Assembly: GCA_900318535.1 (NCBI GenBank)
Contig: ONKU01000001.1
Span: 186,001 to 250,000 of the forward strand
Direction: 5' to 3'
DNA: 64,000 nt
Source of the DNA: an uncultured Prevotellaceae bacterium
Lineage (GTDB): Bacteria; Bacteroidota; Bacteroidia; Bacteroidales; Muribaculaceae
Position numbers and translations under genes: made by a program. Within the stretch, counting starts at the first letter, position 1. Each line of letters starts with the position of its first letter. The notes beneath the pieces were generated by a model. It worked only from the letters and a program-made list of their open reading frames with translations. It was not told the DNA's origin and searched no databases. This document shows positions 34,003 through 45,281 of the stretch, piece by piece.

Positions 34003-34608
34003 ATGAAAAGGATAATCATCGTAATATTGACCGTATTGGTCGGCCTGATCGCGCTGGCACAGACTCCTCACGCCATGCTCGACAAGTGTGTGGCAGCCAT
34101 CAACACGGGTGGTGGCGTCACTGCCAATTACAGCGTCACGACCGCTCAGGGCACCAGCAAGGGTTCCCTAGCCATGCAGGGCACCAAGTTCCGCATCATT
34201 TCACCTGAAGCAAAAAGTTGGTATGACGGCAAAACGCAATGGTCATGGTCACCCGTCACCCAAGAAGTGAACATCACCTCTCCGACGTCTGACGAACTGC
34301 AAATGACCAACCCCATCGCCGCAGTTCATCATTTCAAGGCCAACTTCAACATGAAGCGTGCCAAGGCCAAGACCGCCAAGACCTACGTCATCAAGCTCAC
34401 CCCCAAAAAGAAGGACAACATCAAAACGCTGTGGCTCTACTTCGATGAGAACACATCGCTGCTGCGCACTGCCCGCTTTGAGATGAGCGACAAGTCGGTC
34501 TATACCATCAAGATCACCGACTACAAGCACAAGGCGCTGCCTGCATCCACGTTCACGTTCGACAAGTCGCAGGTGCCTGCAGGCACACAGGTCGTGGACC
34601 TGAGGTAG
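34003..34608 (+). CDS. LolA-like outer-membrane lipoprotein carrier
   Basis: A 201-residue periplasmic protein of the LolA/LolB beta-barrel-and-lid fold (LolA_like). Seen: a signal peptide (MKRIIIVILTVLVGLIALAQ), then a run of short beta strands (NYSVTTAQGTSKGSLAMQGTKFRI, KSWYDGKTQWSW) and LTPKKKDNIKTLWLYFDE as in LolA proteins of Bacteroidetes. The expected role is shuttling lipoproteins or other lipids to the outer membrane. Its position directly after ftsK parallels the ftsK-lolA pairing common in bacteria. The exact cargo is inference. Confidence 0.85.
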   Translation: MKRIIIVILTVLVGLIALAQTPHAMLDKCVAAINTGGGVTANYSVTTAQGTSKGSLAMQGTKFRIISPEAKSWYDGKTQWSWSPVTQEVNITSPTSDELQMTNPIAAVHHFKANFNMKRAKAKTAKTYVIKLTPKKKDNIKTLWLYFDENTSLLRTARFEMSDKSVYTIKITDYKHKALPASTFTFDKSQVPAGTQVVDLR

Positions 34609-34645
34609 CGAGCAGTTCCATCCGTTATACTTAAGATTTAGAAGG

Positions 34646-35551
34646 ATGTATCATTATTTGATTGGTCCCGCGGTGGGAGCCGTTATCGGCTACATCACCA
34701 ACGACATTGCCATCCGCATGCTGTTCAGGCCTCACCAGGCCAAATACATCATGGGCATCCACGTGCCCTTCACCCCCGGCATCATTCCCAAGGAGAAGGC
34801 ACGCATTGCCGGCGCCATCGGCAAGGCCGTGAGCGAGAACCTGATGAATCGCGAGGTTCTGGAAAAGAGCCTGTTGAGTGATGATATGCTCAAGAAAATC
34901 AGCAATGCCATCGATGAGTTTGTCACCACCCAGAGCGGCAACGACGAGACCATCGAGCAGTTCGCCCTCCATTACCTGTCCAGTGACGACATCAATGCCA
35001 TGCGCAGCGATGTCACCGGCGGAATCGTCAAGCTGGTGACCGCAAAACTGCAGAACAGCGACTTGGGCAGCAGTATCGCTCACATGGCCACCGTGCACGT
35101 CATGGAAAAGACCCGCAACAGCCTGGCAGGCCGTTTGGGTGCCGAAATGTTCATCCAGCCTCTCGCCCAGCCCATCGAGAAGATTCTGGCCAAGCACATC
35201 AACGAAATACTGCAGAACAACTCCCAGCAGATGATTCAAGACCTCGTCAACAAGGAGGCCAGCGAACTGATGGGAATGACGATGAGCCAGTTGACAACGG
35301 GACGCGATGAGCAGGTGGAACAGATCAAGCGGGGCGTACTCAATGCCTACCGCACCATCATCATCGAGCACCTGCCACGCATCCTGCAGGATATCGACAT
35401 CAGCACCATCATCGAGCAACGCATCAACGAGATGGACATGAACGAGGCCGAAGCCATTATCATGGACGTGATGAAAAAAGAGCTCCGCGCCATCGTATGG
35501 CTCGGAGCCCTGTTGGGTTGCATCATGGGCACGATCAATGCCCTGATCTAA
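34646..35551 (+). CDS. DUF445 membrane protein
   Basis: A 301-residue protein of the DUF445 family (PF04286), function unknown. Seen: the N-terminal membrane segment with the conserved GAVIGYITNDIAIRMLFRP and GIHVPFTPGIIPKEK, a long helical middle (~60-270) with amphipathic repeats, and a second membrane helix at the C-terminus (WLGALLGCIMGTINALI), so both ends are anchored in the membrane. It follows the LolA-like gene after 37 bp and probably shares its transcript; it converges on korB with a 9-bp gap. Confidence 0.9.
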   Translation: MYHYLIGPAVGAVIGYITNDIAIRMLFRPHQAKYIMGIHVPFTPGIIPKEKARIAGAIGKAVSENLMNREVLEKSLLSDDMLKKISNAIDEFVTTQSGNDETIEQFALHYLSSDDINAMRSDVTGGIVKLVTAKLQNSDLGSSIAHMATVHVMEKTRNSLAGRLGAEMFIQPLAQPIEKILAKHINEILQNNSQQMIQDLVNKEASELMGMTMSQLTTGRDEQVEQIKRGVLNAYRTIIIEHLPRILQDIDISTIIEQRINEMDMNEAEAIIMDVMKKELRAIVWLGALLGCIMGTINALI

Positions 35552-35560
35552 CAAGTTTCT

Positions 35561-36592
35561 TTATTCCACTTCCCAAGTGTCGCCTGCCATGATCACATCG
35601 CGCAGGCAGGTGAAGCCGTGCATCTTCTTGGCCTGCTCGACCTGCTCGGCAACGGCGGTCTCGTAGGTGGGAGCCTCGACGGCGCGGATGACACCCAGCG
35701 CAACGGGCAAGTCGGTACCGTCCATCTTGGCCAGCATCTGATGCAAGAAGTTGCTCTCGCAATGTGCGTCATGCACGAGCACATCATCGAGCGTGTAACC
35801 GTCCTCACCGATGGTCACAGCCTTGAGGCCGAAACCGTCCTGTACGAGGCCACGGTTCATGTCCTTGCCGAAGATCATCTTCTCGCCGTGCACGAGGTGG
35901 ATAGTGCGGTCGGCACGATGCTCACGGTCAGTGATGTAGCTGTGGATGCCATTGTTGAAGATCATACAGTTCTGCAGAATCTCCACCACGGCGCAGCCCT
36001 TGTGGTTGGCTGCAGCCATCATCACTTCCTGGCTGATGTTCAGTTCCACATCCATGCTGCGAGCGAAGAACGTGCCGCGTGCGCCGAAGGTCAACTCGGC
36101 GGGCACAAACGGATCCTCGACCGTGCCATAGGGCGACGACTTGGACTTGAAGCCGCGAGCACTCGTGGGTGAGAACTGGCCCTTGGTCAGGCCATAGATG
36201 CGGTTGTTCAACAACAGCAGGTTCACATCGATATTACGGCGCACCTCATGGATGAAGTGGTTGCCACCGATGGCAAGGCAGTCGCCATCGCCCGACACCT
36301 GCCAGACGGTCATGTCGGGGTTAGCGGTCTTGAAACCGGTTGCCACGGCACCGCCACGGCCATGAATGGTGTGGAAGGCATAGGTGTTGGTGTAATAAGG
36401 CAGACGTGAGCTGCAACCGATACCCGAAATCACGGCAGTCTTCTCGGGGGGAATGCCCAACTGGGCCATCGACTTGAGCAAGACATTGAGCACAGCATGG
36501 TCACCGCAGCCCGGACACCAGCGGATGGGCTGGTTATTCTTGTAATCCAGTGGTTTGTAAGCCATCTCTTGATTATTCGTGTTCTGTTCCAT
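35561..36592 (-). CDS. korB: 2-oxoacid:ferredoxin oxidoreductase, beta subunit
   Basis: Thiamine-diphosphate-binding subunit of a 2-oxoglutarate (or related 2-oxoacid):ferredoxin oxidoreductase, which links oxidative decarboxylation to ferredoxin reduction or runs in reverse for CO2 fixation in anaerobes. The product is 343 residues. Seen: RWCPGCGDHAVLN (Cys ligand of the 4Fe-4S site), ISGIGCSSRLPYY, HGRGGAVATG and the ThDP motif VSGDGDCLAIGGNH...LLLNNRIYGLTKGQ. The ATG shares a base with the stop of korA (coupled translation). 2-oxoglutarate specificity is inferred from the two-subunit form. Confidence 0.93.
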   Translation of the reverse strand: MEQNTNNQEMAYKPLDYKNNQPIRWCPGCGDHAVLNVLLKSMAQLGIPPEKTAVISGIGCSSRLPYYTNTYAFHTIHGRGGAVATGFKTANPDMTVWQVSGDGDCLAIGGNHFIHEVRRNIDVNLLLLNNRIYGLTKGQFSPTSARGFKSKSSPYGTVEDPFVPAELTFGARGTFFARSMDVELNISQEVMMAAANHKGCAVVEILQNCMIFNNGIHSYITDREHRADRTIHLVHGEKMIFGKDMNRGLVQDGFGLKAVTIGEDGYTLDDVLVHDAHCESNFLHQMLAKMDGTDLPVALGVIRAVEAPTYETAVAEQVEQAKKMHGFTCLRDVIMAGDTWEVE

Positions 36593-38451
36593 TACAATTC
36601 CTCCTCCATCATGATGTTTTTAACTCCGTCAACAATTTCCTGAACCAGGAACGGCTGTCCCTGCACCTTGTTGATGTGGCAGATGTTCAGGTTAGGAATC
36701 TTGCTCTGCAAGTAGCTGGCCAGTTGGCCAGTGTTCAACTCAGCGACAATCACCGTCTTGAAGCGGCTCAGCAGCTCGGCGGTGTTCTTGGGCAGCGGGT
36801 TGATGTAGCGGATATGGGTCATCGCGATGCGCACGCCCTCAGCGTTCAAGCGGTTAACTGCATCCAGGATGTGGCCGTAGGTACTGCCCCAGCCCAGGAT
36901 GATGGTATCGGCACTGGTGTCACCCTTGAGCTTGAGCTCAGGGATATCGTTGGCCACGTTGGCAATCTTCATGCGACGCGTTTCAACCATGTGGGCATGG
37001 TTGATGGGATCGTTGCTGAGCACGCCCAGGTTGTAGTCCTTCTCCAGACCACCCACCACGTGTTCCAGCCCCTTGGTGCCGGGAATAGCCCAGTAGCGGA
37101 TGCCCAGGGCATTGCGCATGAACGGTGTCCAAGTTTCCTTGAGGGCTTCGGGAACATAGTTGGGTTTGATGACGGGATACTCACCCTCCTCAGGCACGCG
37201 CCATGCTGATGAACCGTTGGCAATGAAGGCATCGGTGAGCAAGATGACGGGAGTCATGTGCTCGATGGCCAGACGTGCTGCCTGGAAAGCCATCTTGAAG
37301 CAATCGGTGGGCGATGCGGCGGCGAGCACCACAAGGGGACTCTCACCACTGCGGCCGTAGAGTGCCTGCAGCAGGTCGGTCTGCTCGGTCTTGGTGGGCA
37401 AACCGGTCGAGGGGCCGCCACGCTGCACGTCAACGAGCACGAGGGGCAACTCGGCCATGACAGCCAGTCCCAGGGCCTCGCTCTTGAGCGCCAAACCGGG
37501 ACCAGAGGTCGTGGTGACAGCCAGGTGACCGGCAAAAGCGGCGCCGACGGCAGAGCAGATACCGCCGATTTCATCCTCCATCTGAATAGCCTTCACGCCC
37601 AAGTCGCGGCGCTTGGCGAGCTCATGCAGGATGTCGGTGGCAGGAGTGATGGGATAGGAGCCCAAGAACAAGGGACGTCCGCTCATCTCTGATGCCATGA
37701 TCAAGCCCCAAGCCGTAGCCTTGTTGCCACTGACGTCGGTATAGGTGCCGGGACGCACATCATCGCTCTGGATACGATAAGTCGATACCGTGGCGTGGAT
37801 ATTGTGACCATAGTTGTAACCGCCCTTGATAACCAGCTCATTGGCAGCATACACTTCGGGTTTCTCGGCAAACTTTGCCTTTAAGAACTTCAACGGTGCC
37901 TCCATGGGACGGTTGAAGAGCCAGCACACGAGACCCAGGGCAAACATATTGCGGCACTTGAGCTGTGCCTTCAGGTCCATGCCGGTGTCCTTGAGCGCTT
38001 CCTTGACCATCGTGGTGATGGGAGCCTCGATGACCTGGGCCCTGAGGTTCAGTTCCTCATAAGGCTCATTGGTCGTGTAGAGCGCCTTGTCCAGGCCTGC
38101 CTGGGTAAAGGTGTCGATGTCGACGATGGCGGCACCGCCCTTGCGCAGGAACTGTGCGTTGACCTTGAGGGCCGCGGGGTTCATGGCAACCAGCACGTCG
38201 CACTCATCGCCAGGGGTGTGCACACCATGACCGATGTGTACCTGAAAACCCGAAACACCGCCCAGGGAGCCCTGCGGAGCCCTTACCTCGGCGGGATAAT
38301 CGGGGAAAGTTGAAATGCGGTCACCAAGTCCCGCACTAACGTTAGAAAAAATGTTGCCAGCCAGCTGCATACCGTCGCCACTGTCGCCCGAGAATCGCAC
38401 GACAATGCTCTGACGGAACTGGACTTTAGCTTTTTCTTTTTTCTCTGCCAT
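36592..38451 (-). CDS. korA: 2-oxoacid:ferredoxin oxidoreductase, alpha subunit
   Basis: A 619-residue partner of korB. The N-terminal ~190 residues are the gamma-type domain (VVRFSGDSGDGMQLAGN, APQGSLGGVSGFQVH), fused to the alpha domain (from SEMSGRPLFLGSYPITPATDIL). Other marks: TTTSGPGLALKSEALGLA, RGGPSTGLPTKTEQTDLLQ and LTDAFIANGS. This gamma-alpha fusion plus a separate beta gene is the usual Bacteroidales KorAB layout. A minus-strand box at 38508-38515 lies 56 bp upstream of the ATG. Confidence 0.94.
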   Translation of the reverse strand: MAEKKEKAKVQFRQSIVVRFSGDSGDGMQLAGNIFSNVSAGLGDRISTFPDYPAEVRAPQGSLGGVSGFQVHIGHGVHTPGDECDVLVAMNPAALKVNAQFLRKGGAAIVDIDTFTQAGLDKALYTTNEPYEELNLRAQVIEAPITTMVKEALKDTGMDLKAQLKCRNMFALGLVCWLFNRPMEAPLKFLKAKFAEKPEVYAANELVIKGGYNYGHNIHATVSTYRIQSDDVRPGTYTDVSGNKATAWGLIMASEMSGRPLFLGSYPITPATDILHELAKRRDLGVKAIQMEDEIGGICSAVGAAFAGHLAVTTTSGPGLALKSEALGLAVMAELPLVLVDVQRGGPSTGLPTKTEQTDLLQALYGRSGESPLVVLAAASPTDCFKMAFQAARLAIEHMTPVILLTDAFIANGSSAWRVPEEGEYPVIKPNYVPEALKETWTPFMRNALGIRYWAIPGTKGLEHVVGGLEKDYNLGVLSNDPINHAHMVETRRMKIANVANDIPELKLKGDTSADTIILGWGSTYGHILDAVNRLNAEGVRIAMTHIRYINPLPKNTAELLSRFKTVIVAELNTGQLASYLQSKIPNLNICHINKVQGQPFLVQEIVDGVKNIMMEEEL

Positions 38452-38507
38452 TTTAACTCAATAATAATGAAACAGTTTAGTTTTTGTAAGCCTCTTAAAA
38501 ACGTCGG

Positions 38508-38515
38508 CAAAAGTA
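38508..38515 (-). promoter_or_regulatory. Promoter box of korAB
   Basis: TACTTTTG on the minus strand, in the 380-bp divergent gap 38452-38831. Between this box and the plus-strand promoter (about 38516-38740) no gene or repeat is recognised; the stretch is A/T-rich. Confidence 0.5.
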
Positions 38516-38740
38516 CAACTATTTTCTCACTTGAGATAATAATATCTGAATATTTTTGCGCATTTCTTCAAAACTGCCCTTTCCGGTTGATTATCCTTGA
38601 TTTATGGCATAAAACCGACCATCTGGGACAAATCGGGCAACACGCCATCACCGTGGTTTCCCATTTCCTGTCATTTATAATATTACAAGGCTTTTTCATT
38701 GATTATTTCTAGTCTAATCGAAAATATTTTCCTTATTCTC

Positions 38741-38771
38741 TTGGCTTTTTCAAACAAACTAGTTAATTTTG
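38741..38771 (+). promoter_or_regulatory. Promoter of T9SS cargo gene
   Basis: TTGG (38741-38744), a 19-bp spacer, TAATTTTG (38764-38771). A 60-base leader precedes ATG 38832. Confidence 0.65.
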
Positions 38772-38831
38772 CGTGTTAAAATTACGAGTAGTATTATTCA
38801 CATTTTATTTCATTTATAAACTATTATTTGT

Positions 38832-41012
38832 ATGAAAAAAATCTTTACTTTATTGACAATGGCGATGATGCTTGCCTTCTCATCGCAGGCAGCATGCTAC
38901 ATCGTGGGTGACGCCCCCTTCGGAGGCTGGAATCCAAGCGATGGCGTAGAGATGTCTCAAAACAGTGACGGCTCTTACAGCTACACGACTGCCGTGAACG
39001 GTACGGTTTACTTCGTGTTTGCCACGGGTCTTGACTCAGACTGGGACATATTTAACGCCTCTTACCGTCATGGCCCGTCGGGCAGTGACGCTGTGGTAGT
39101 CATCGGCGAATGGATGGATGCACCCCTTGGCGGTAACAAAGCCTACAAGCTGACCGGTAATGGCAGTGAGTATGTGTTCACCTTCAATCCGTACATCAAC
39201 AAATGCAAAGTTGAAGGCTATGTGGTTCCTCCCACCCCCATCGAGACCTATACCGTAGCAGGCGCCCCCGCTGCAATATTTGGTACCGAGTGGGATCCCA
39301 CCAACGTCGAGAACGACATGACCGAGCAGGCCGACGGCACATTTGCTCTGACCAAGTACAACTGCCAGTTGGCCGGCAGCGAGCTGGAATTTAAGGTAAC
39401 CGGCAACCATTCTTGGGATAACGCCTGGCCCGACAACAACGTTGTTGTTACTGTTGAAGAGGCTGGCCTGTATGATGTCACCTTCATCATCAATCCCGAA
39501 ACCAAGGATGTTACTTACAACGTTGTTAAATCTGGTGATTTTGACCCCCGCACCGGTGAGCTCTACATCCTGGGCGAGGTGAACGGCAATGGCTGGGATC
39601 CTAGCAACGGCGTCGAGATGGACACCGAGGATGAGAACATCTTCACTGCCCAGATCACCACTGCTGGTGAGAGCACCGACGAGAACGACGGCATCGGTTA
39701 CAGCTTCTTCTCGTTTACCACCAAGCTGGGTGAGAACAGCGACGACTGGAGCAGCATCGGTGGCTATCGCATCGGTTCTGTCGAGGACGGCTTCCCCTTG
39801 ACCGAGGACATGTACGGCATCGACATCGAGATGGGCAGCTTTGGCCAGGGCAACAGCTTCAAGATTCCTGCTGGCACCTATAACCTGACCGTGAACCTCG
39901 AGAACAAGATCATGGTGATTGAGAAGGCTGGTGAAGAGCCTCCCGTAGAGGGCTACAAGCTTGAGAAGGTTTGGGAAATCGCTACTCCGTTTGCAAGTGA
40001 TATGACTGGCGATGTTCGTCAGGGCTTCGGCATGAACGGCAAGTTCTACATCAACAACAAGGCCGATCAAAAGGTTGTCGTTGTTGATGAGAACGGTATC
40101 GCCAACACCGAGTATGCTGGCGGCACCAACTGCGGCATCACCCGCGACGAGGCCGGCAACATCGTTATCAGCAACGCTGCCTTCCCCGATCCTTGGAGTG
40201 AGGCTACGATCAAGGTCATCAATCCCGAGACCAATGAGGTGAAGGAATACACCGTTCCTGAGGAGTGCGGCATCGCTGGTCGTTGCGACTTCCTCGGTTT
40301 TGCTAAGGGCAACCTGATGGAGAATGGTTTCTTGTACCTGACTGGTGCAACCAACTCTGGTGTTTCGGTTCTGAGCATCGGTGGCGATGGTGGCGAGGTC
40401 ATTGTTGACGAGTGCTACCCCGCTCCCTGCGACGGTCTGTCACCCACGAGCTCAACCGTTATCAACTACTACAAGGACATCAATGGTGAGGACGCGCTGC
40501 TGTATGTTACCCGCAACGCTCAACCCTTAAAGCTCATGTCGGATGGCGGAGATGGCCTTGAGGCCACTACCATCGTTGTTCCTGCCAAGGGTGCCTGCAA
40601 CGGCATGTTCCCCTTCATCTGGAACGACAAGGAGTTCTACATCTATCCTCAGGAGCCCAACTACCAGGATGGTTTTGCTATCGCCGAGGCTGGCGCCGAG
40701 GAGCCCATCGTTGTAGTTCCCTCGACCGTAAGCGGCAATGCTAACACATACCAGGCCAACTGGCTCAATGCCGAGGTTGACGAGGATGGTGTTACCATCT
40801 ATCAGTACTATCCTGGTGGCCACTTGACCGTTTACCGCTTGACCAATGGCAGTGGTGACGTTCAGGAGATCATCAACGACACCAATAAGATTGTTGCTGG
40901 CGTTCGCTACTACAACATCATGGGTCAGGAGATGAAGGAGGCCAACGGTATCACCATCGTTGTAACCACCTACACCGACGGCAGCCACAGCGCTGTTAAG
41001 GTCATCAAGTAA
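38832..41012 (+). CDS. Secreted SusE/F-like repeat and beta-propeller protein, T9SS-type tail
   Basis: A 726-residue exported protein. Seen: a signal peptide (MKKIFTLLTMAMMLAFSSQA); three related beta-sandwich repeats resembling the carbohydrate-binding modules of SusE/SusF (YIVGDAPFGGWNPSDGVEM near 22; VAGAPAAIFGTEWDP near 146; LYILGEVNGNGWDPSNGVEM near 245); a ~300-residue region (~385-680) that looks like a beta propeller (FYINNKADQKVVVVDENG); and a short tail (YYNIMGQEMKEANGI then KVIK) typical of T9SS sorting signals in this group. It is predicted to be surface-exposed and glycan-binding. The later codons favour a restricted set, suggesting high expression. The ligand is unknown; the propeller call is weaker than the other parts. 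Confidence 0.75.
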   Translation: MKKIFTLLTMAMMLAFSSQAACYIVGDAPFGGWNPSDGVEMSQNSDGSYSYTTAVNGTVYFVFATGLDSDWDIFNASYRHGPSGSDAVVVIGEWMDAPLGGNKAYKLTGNGSEYVFTFNPYINKCKVEGYVVPPTPIETYTVAGAPAAIFGTEWDPTNVENDMTEQADGTFALTKYNCQLAGSELEFKVTGNHSWDNAWPDNNVVVTVEEAGLYDVTFIINPETKDVTYNVVKSGDFDPRTGELYILGEVNGNGWDPSNGVEMDTEDENIFTAQITTAGESTDENDGIGYSFFSFTTKLGENSDDWSSIGGYRIGSVEDGFPLTEDMYGIDIEMGSFGQGNSFKIPAGTYNLTVNLENKIMVIEKAGEEPPVEGYKLEKVWEIATPFASDMTGDVRQGFGMNGKFYINNKADQKVVVVDENGIANTEYAGGTNCGITRDEAGNIVISNAAFPDPWSEATIKVINPETNEVKEYTVPEECGIAGRCDFLGFAKGNLMENGFLYLTGATNSGVSVLSIGGDGGEVIVDECYPAPCDGLSPTSSTVINYYKDINGEDALLYVTRNAQPLKLMSDGGDGLEATTIVVPAKGACNGMFPFIWNDKEFYIYPQEPNYQDGFAIAEAGAEEPIVVVPSTVSGNANTYQANWLNAEVDEDGVTIYQYYPGGHLTVYRLTNGSGDVQEIINDTNKIVAGVRYYNIMGQEMKEANGITIVVTTYTDGSHSAVKVIK

Positions 41013-41030
41013 TTGATCACCACATGAAAC

Positions 41031-41063
41031 AAAAAGGCGGTGCCACCAGGCATCGCCTTTTTT
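41031..41063. terminator. Terminator after T9SS cargo gene
   Basis: Stem AAAAAGGCGGTGCC with GGCATCGCCTTTTT (one G-U pair), 4-base loop, T-rich tail; the A run also suits minus-strand termination of recQ. Confidence 0.8.
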
Positions 41064-41070
41064 AGTGCCA

Positions 41071-41150
41071 GTAGAGACACAAAATCTTGCGTCTCAGTGA
41101 TGGAATTTAGTACCACCCACAAATGGAGACGCAAGATTTTGCGTCTCTAC
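41071..41150. repeat. Palindromic repeat (copy 2, intergenic)
   Basis: An 80-bp element whose 25-bp ends are complementary at 24 of 25 positions (left end GTAGAGACACAAAATCTTGC; right end GCGTCTCTAC). It lies 8 bp beyond the recQ stop. Its left arm matches the copy inside the sulfatase gene (8399) with one difference. Confidence 0.85.
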
Positions 41151-41158
41151 TTTATTAT

Positions 41159-43072
<1,914 letters not shown>

Positions 43073-44798
43073 CGTGGAGTTTTATTGCCTTGACCATGAG
43101 TTGCACGTTGGTGGTCGTGCGGTGACGGGTTTCCTCGATTGTGTAGCAGATGTCAATGGGTTTGCCTGCCTTGAGAGCATCGTTATATCCAGCCATGCCG
43201 AAGGCGATGGCATTGGTCACCTTGTTGCCTTCCTCGTCGACGAGGTCCAGCTTGATGTGCTCATTCTTCTTGCCTACCACCTTGCTGGTGCCGGCGTCAA
43301 AGACGTTGCGGGTGACAAACAGCGGCTTGCTGTTGCCCGGTCCGTAGGGATTGAGCAAACGCAGGTAACGCAGCAACGAACCATTGATGTCGCTGAACTT
43401 GATCTCGCAGTCGATGTCCATGGCGGGGGTCACCTGCTCGTCTTGGATATGGTCCTCGACGTAGGCGGTGAGACGGCGCCTGAATTCTGGAATATTCTCC
43501 TCCTTGATGGACAGGCCCACGGCATTGGTGTGGCCGCCGAAGGTCTCAAGCAGGTCACGGCACGACTTGATGGCCGTGTAGACATCAAAACCGCGCACCG
43601 AGCGTGACGAGCCAGTGGCAATGCCGTCGGCATAATAGGTGAGCACCACCGAGGGCCGGAAATACAACTCGGCGAGTCTGGCGGCAACGATGCCGATAAC
43701 GCCCTTGTGCCAGTTGCGGTCATAGATGACAATGGGTTTCTTGCCATCGAGCACCTGGGCATGGCTCTCGATAATCTCGTTGGCCTCGACGGTCACCTGG
43801 CTGTCAAGTTCCTTGCGGTTGTTGTTATATTGGTCGATGCGCTTGGATATCTCCATGGCGCTCTGCATGTTACGGCTCACGAGCAGGGCAACCGACTCCT
43901 GTCCCGACTCCATACGGCCCGACGCGTTGATGCGCGGCCCGATCTTGAAGATGATGTCGTTGATGGTGAGCTCGTGACGGTTCAATCCACAGGTGCGGAT
44001 AATGCTGCGCAGGCCGACGTTGGGATTATTGTTCAGGCGGCGCAGGCCGTAGAACATCATCACCCTGTTCTCGCCCGTGATGGGCACAATGTCGGCAGCA
44101 ATGCTCACAGCCACCAGGTCAAGCATGGCTTCGAGATTATACATCATTCCCAAGCCGTTACTCTTGGAGAATGCCTGCATGAACTTGAAGCCCACGCCAC
44201 AACCCGACAGGCCCTTGAAAGGATAGGTGTCGTCAACGAGTTTGGGATTAAGGATAGCGGCTGCATCGGGCAACACATCGTCTGGGACATGGTGGTCACA
44301 AACGATGAAATCTATGCCCTTTTCCTTGGCATAGGCAATCTCGTCGACAGCCTTGATGCCGCAGTCGAGCACGATAATCAGCGATACTCCGATAGACTCT
44401 GCATAGTCAATGCTCTGCAGCGAGATACCATACCCGTCGTCGTCGCGTGTCGGGATATAGTAAACCAGATCGGAGTAAATGTTCTGAAGATACTTATACA
44501 CTAGCGCTACAGCTGTGGTACCATCCACGTCGTAGTCGCCATACACCATGATCTTCTCTTTTGCCCCTAACGCTTGATTCAGCCTTGCCACCGCCTTGTC
44601 CATGTTCTTGAGCAAGAACGGATCGTGAAGTTGCTGGAGCGACGGGTAGAGGAAGTCGTGGACGTCGTCCGCGGTCTTCAAGCCCCTGAGCACCAACAAC
44701 CGAGCGATCGCGGGGCAGTTGGGGAACTGAGCCGCCAGCTGCTCCTCGGCAATGCGTTCTTCGGATGTTAGAGGTAAGTAATTCCATTTACTTATCAT

Positions 44799-44970
44799 TT
44801 ATGTTTGTTTTTTTTAATATGCGAAAACAGGGGCTCACTACCATCGCAGCAATGAGCTAGTGGAGACAGATATATATCGTATTGGGATTCACCTATTTAC
44901 AGCACCGGTTTTTAAAAAGCCGCCCCTGTGGGATGCCACCAGTAGCCTTTAAATCCCAATTTAAACTGCA
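44799..44970 (-). ncRNA. Candidate structured 5' leader of recJ-recQ
   Basis: About 170 bases between the only clear promoter box and the recJ start. AATCCCAAT (44952-44960) and ATTGGGATT (44881-44889) are exact complements and could close a large stem. Inside are GGTTTTTAAAAAGCC-type pairing (44928-44942 region) and CCC-TGT-GGG. The gap 44799-45187 has no gene. The leader role is inference; no known RNA family was recognised. Confidence 0.35.
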
Positions 44971-44978
44971 CAAAAGTA
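44971..44978 (-). promoter_or_regulatory. Promoter box of recJ-recQ
   Basis: TACTTTTG on the minus strand. Confidence 0.5.
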
Positions 44979-45141
44979 CAGCAAAAAGCACATTTTTCAA
45001 AGGATTTCAGCGACAAAGTGCATCATTCCAGCAACAATTTATGGAAATTTAACAAAATAGCCCAGGAACGCCCAGACTATAAATTTAAAGAATCACTTTA
45101 TGGTGGGATTGACAATGCTGTGTCGCATAAGACATTACAAT

Positions 45142-45179
45142 AAAAGAAAAGCCGCCGACTGATTCATTCAGTCAGCGAC
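45142..45179 (-). terminator. Terminator after tRNA-Cys
   Basis: A 12-bp stem with two G-U pairs (45151-45162 with 45168-45179), 5-base loop, and a TTTTCTTTT run on the minus strand (45142-45150). Confidence 0.8.
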
Positions 45180-45187
45180 TCCTCGTG

Positions 45188-45259
45188 AGGTCGCTAGCGG
45201 ACTCGAACCGCTGTGCCCGGTTTTGCAGACCGGTGACTAAACCACTCATCCAAGCGACC
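45188..45259 (-). tRNA. tRNA-Cys (anticodon GCA)
   Basis: The minus strand folds as a tRNA: acceptor arms GGTCGCT and AGCGACC pair perfectly; anticodon stem CCGGT/ACCGG encloses CTGCAAA, giving anticodon GCA; the T arm has GGTTCGAGTCC. The discriminator base is U, as expected for cysteine tRNAs. The 3' CCA is not encoded. It lies 22 bp downstream of the small Cys-containing membrane gene and ends in a terminator. Confidence 0.95.
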
Positions 45260-45281
45260 TTTTGCGTTTAGCGGTGCAAAA

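Noticed and set aside
41071-41150. Simple recQ terminator
   Set aside because: A separate, well-formed terminator lies at 41031-41063 and the same sequence recurs inside a gene at 8399, so it is a dispersed repeat.
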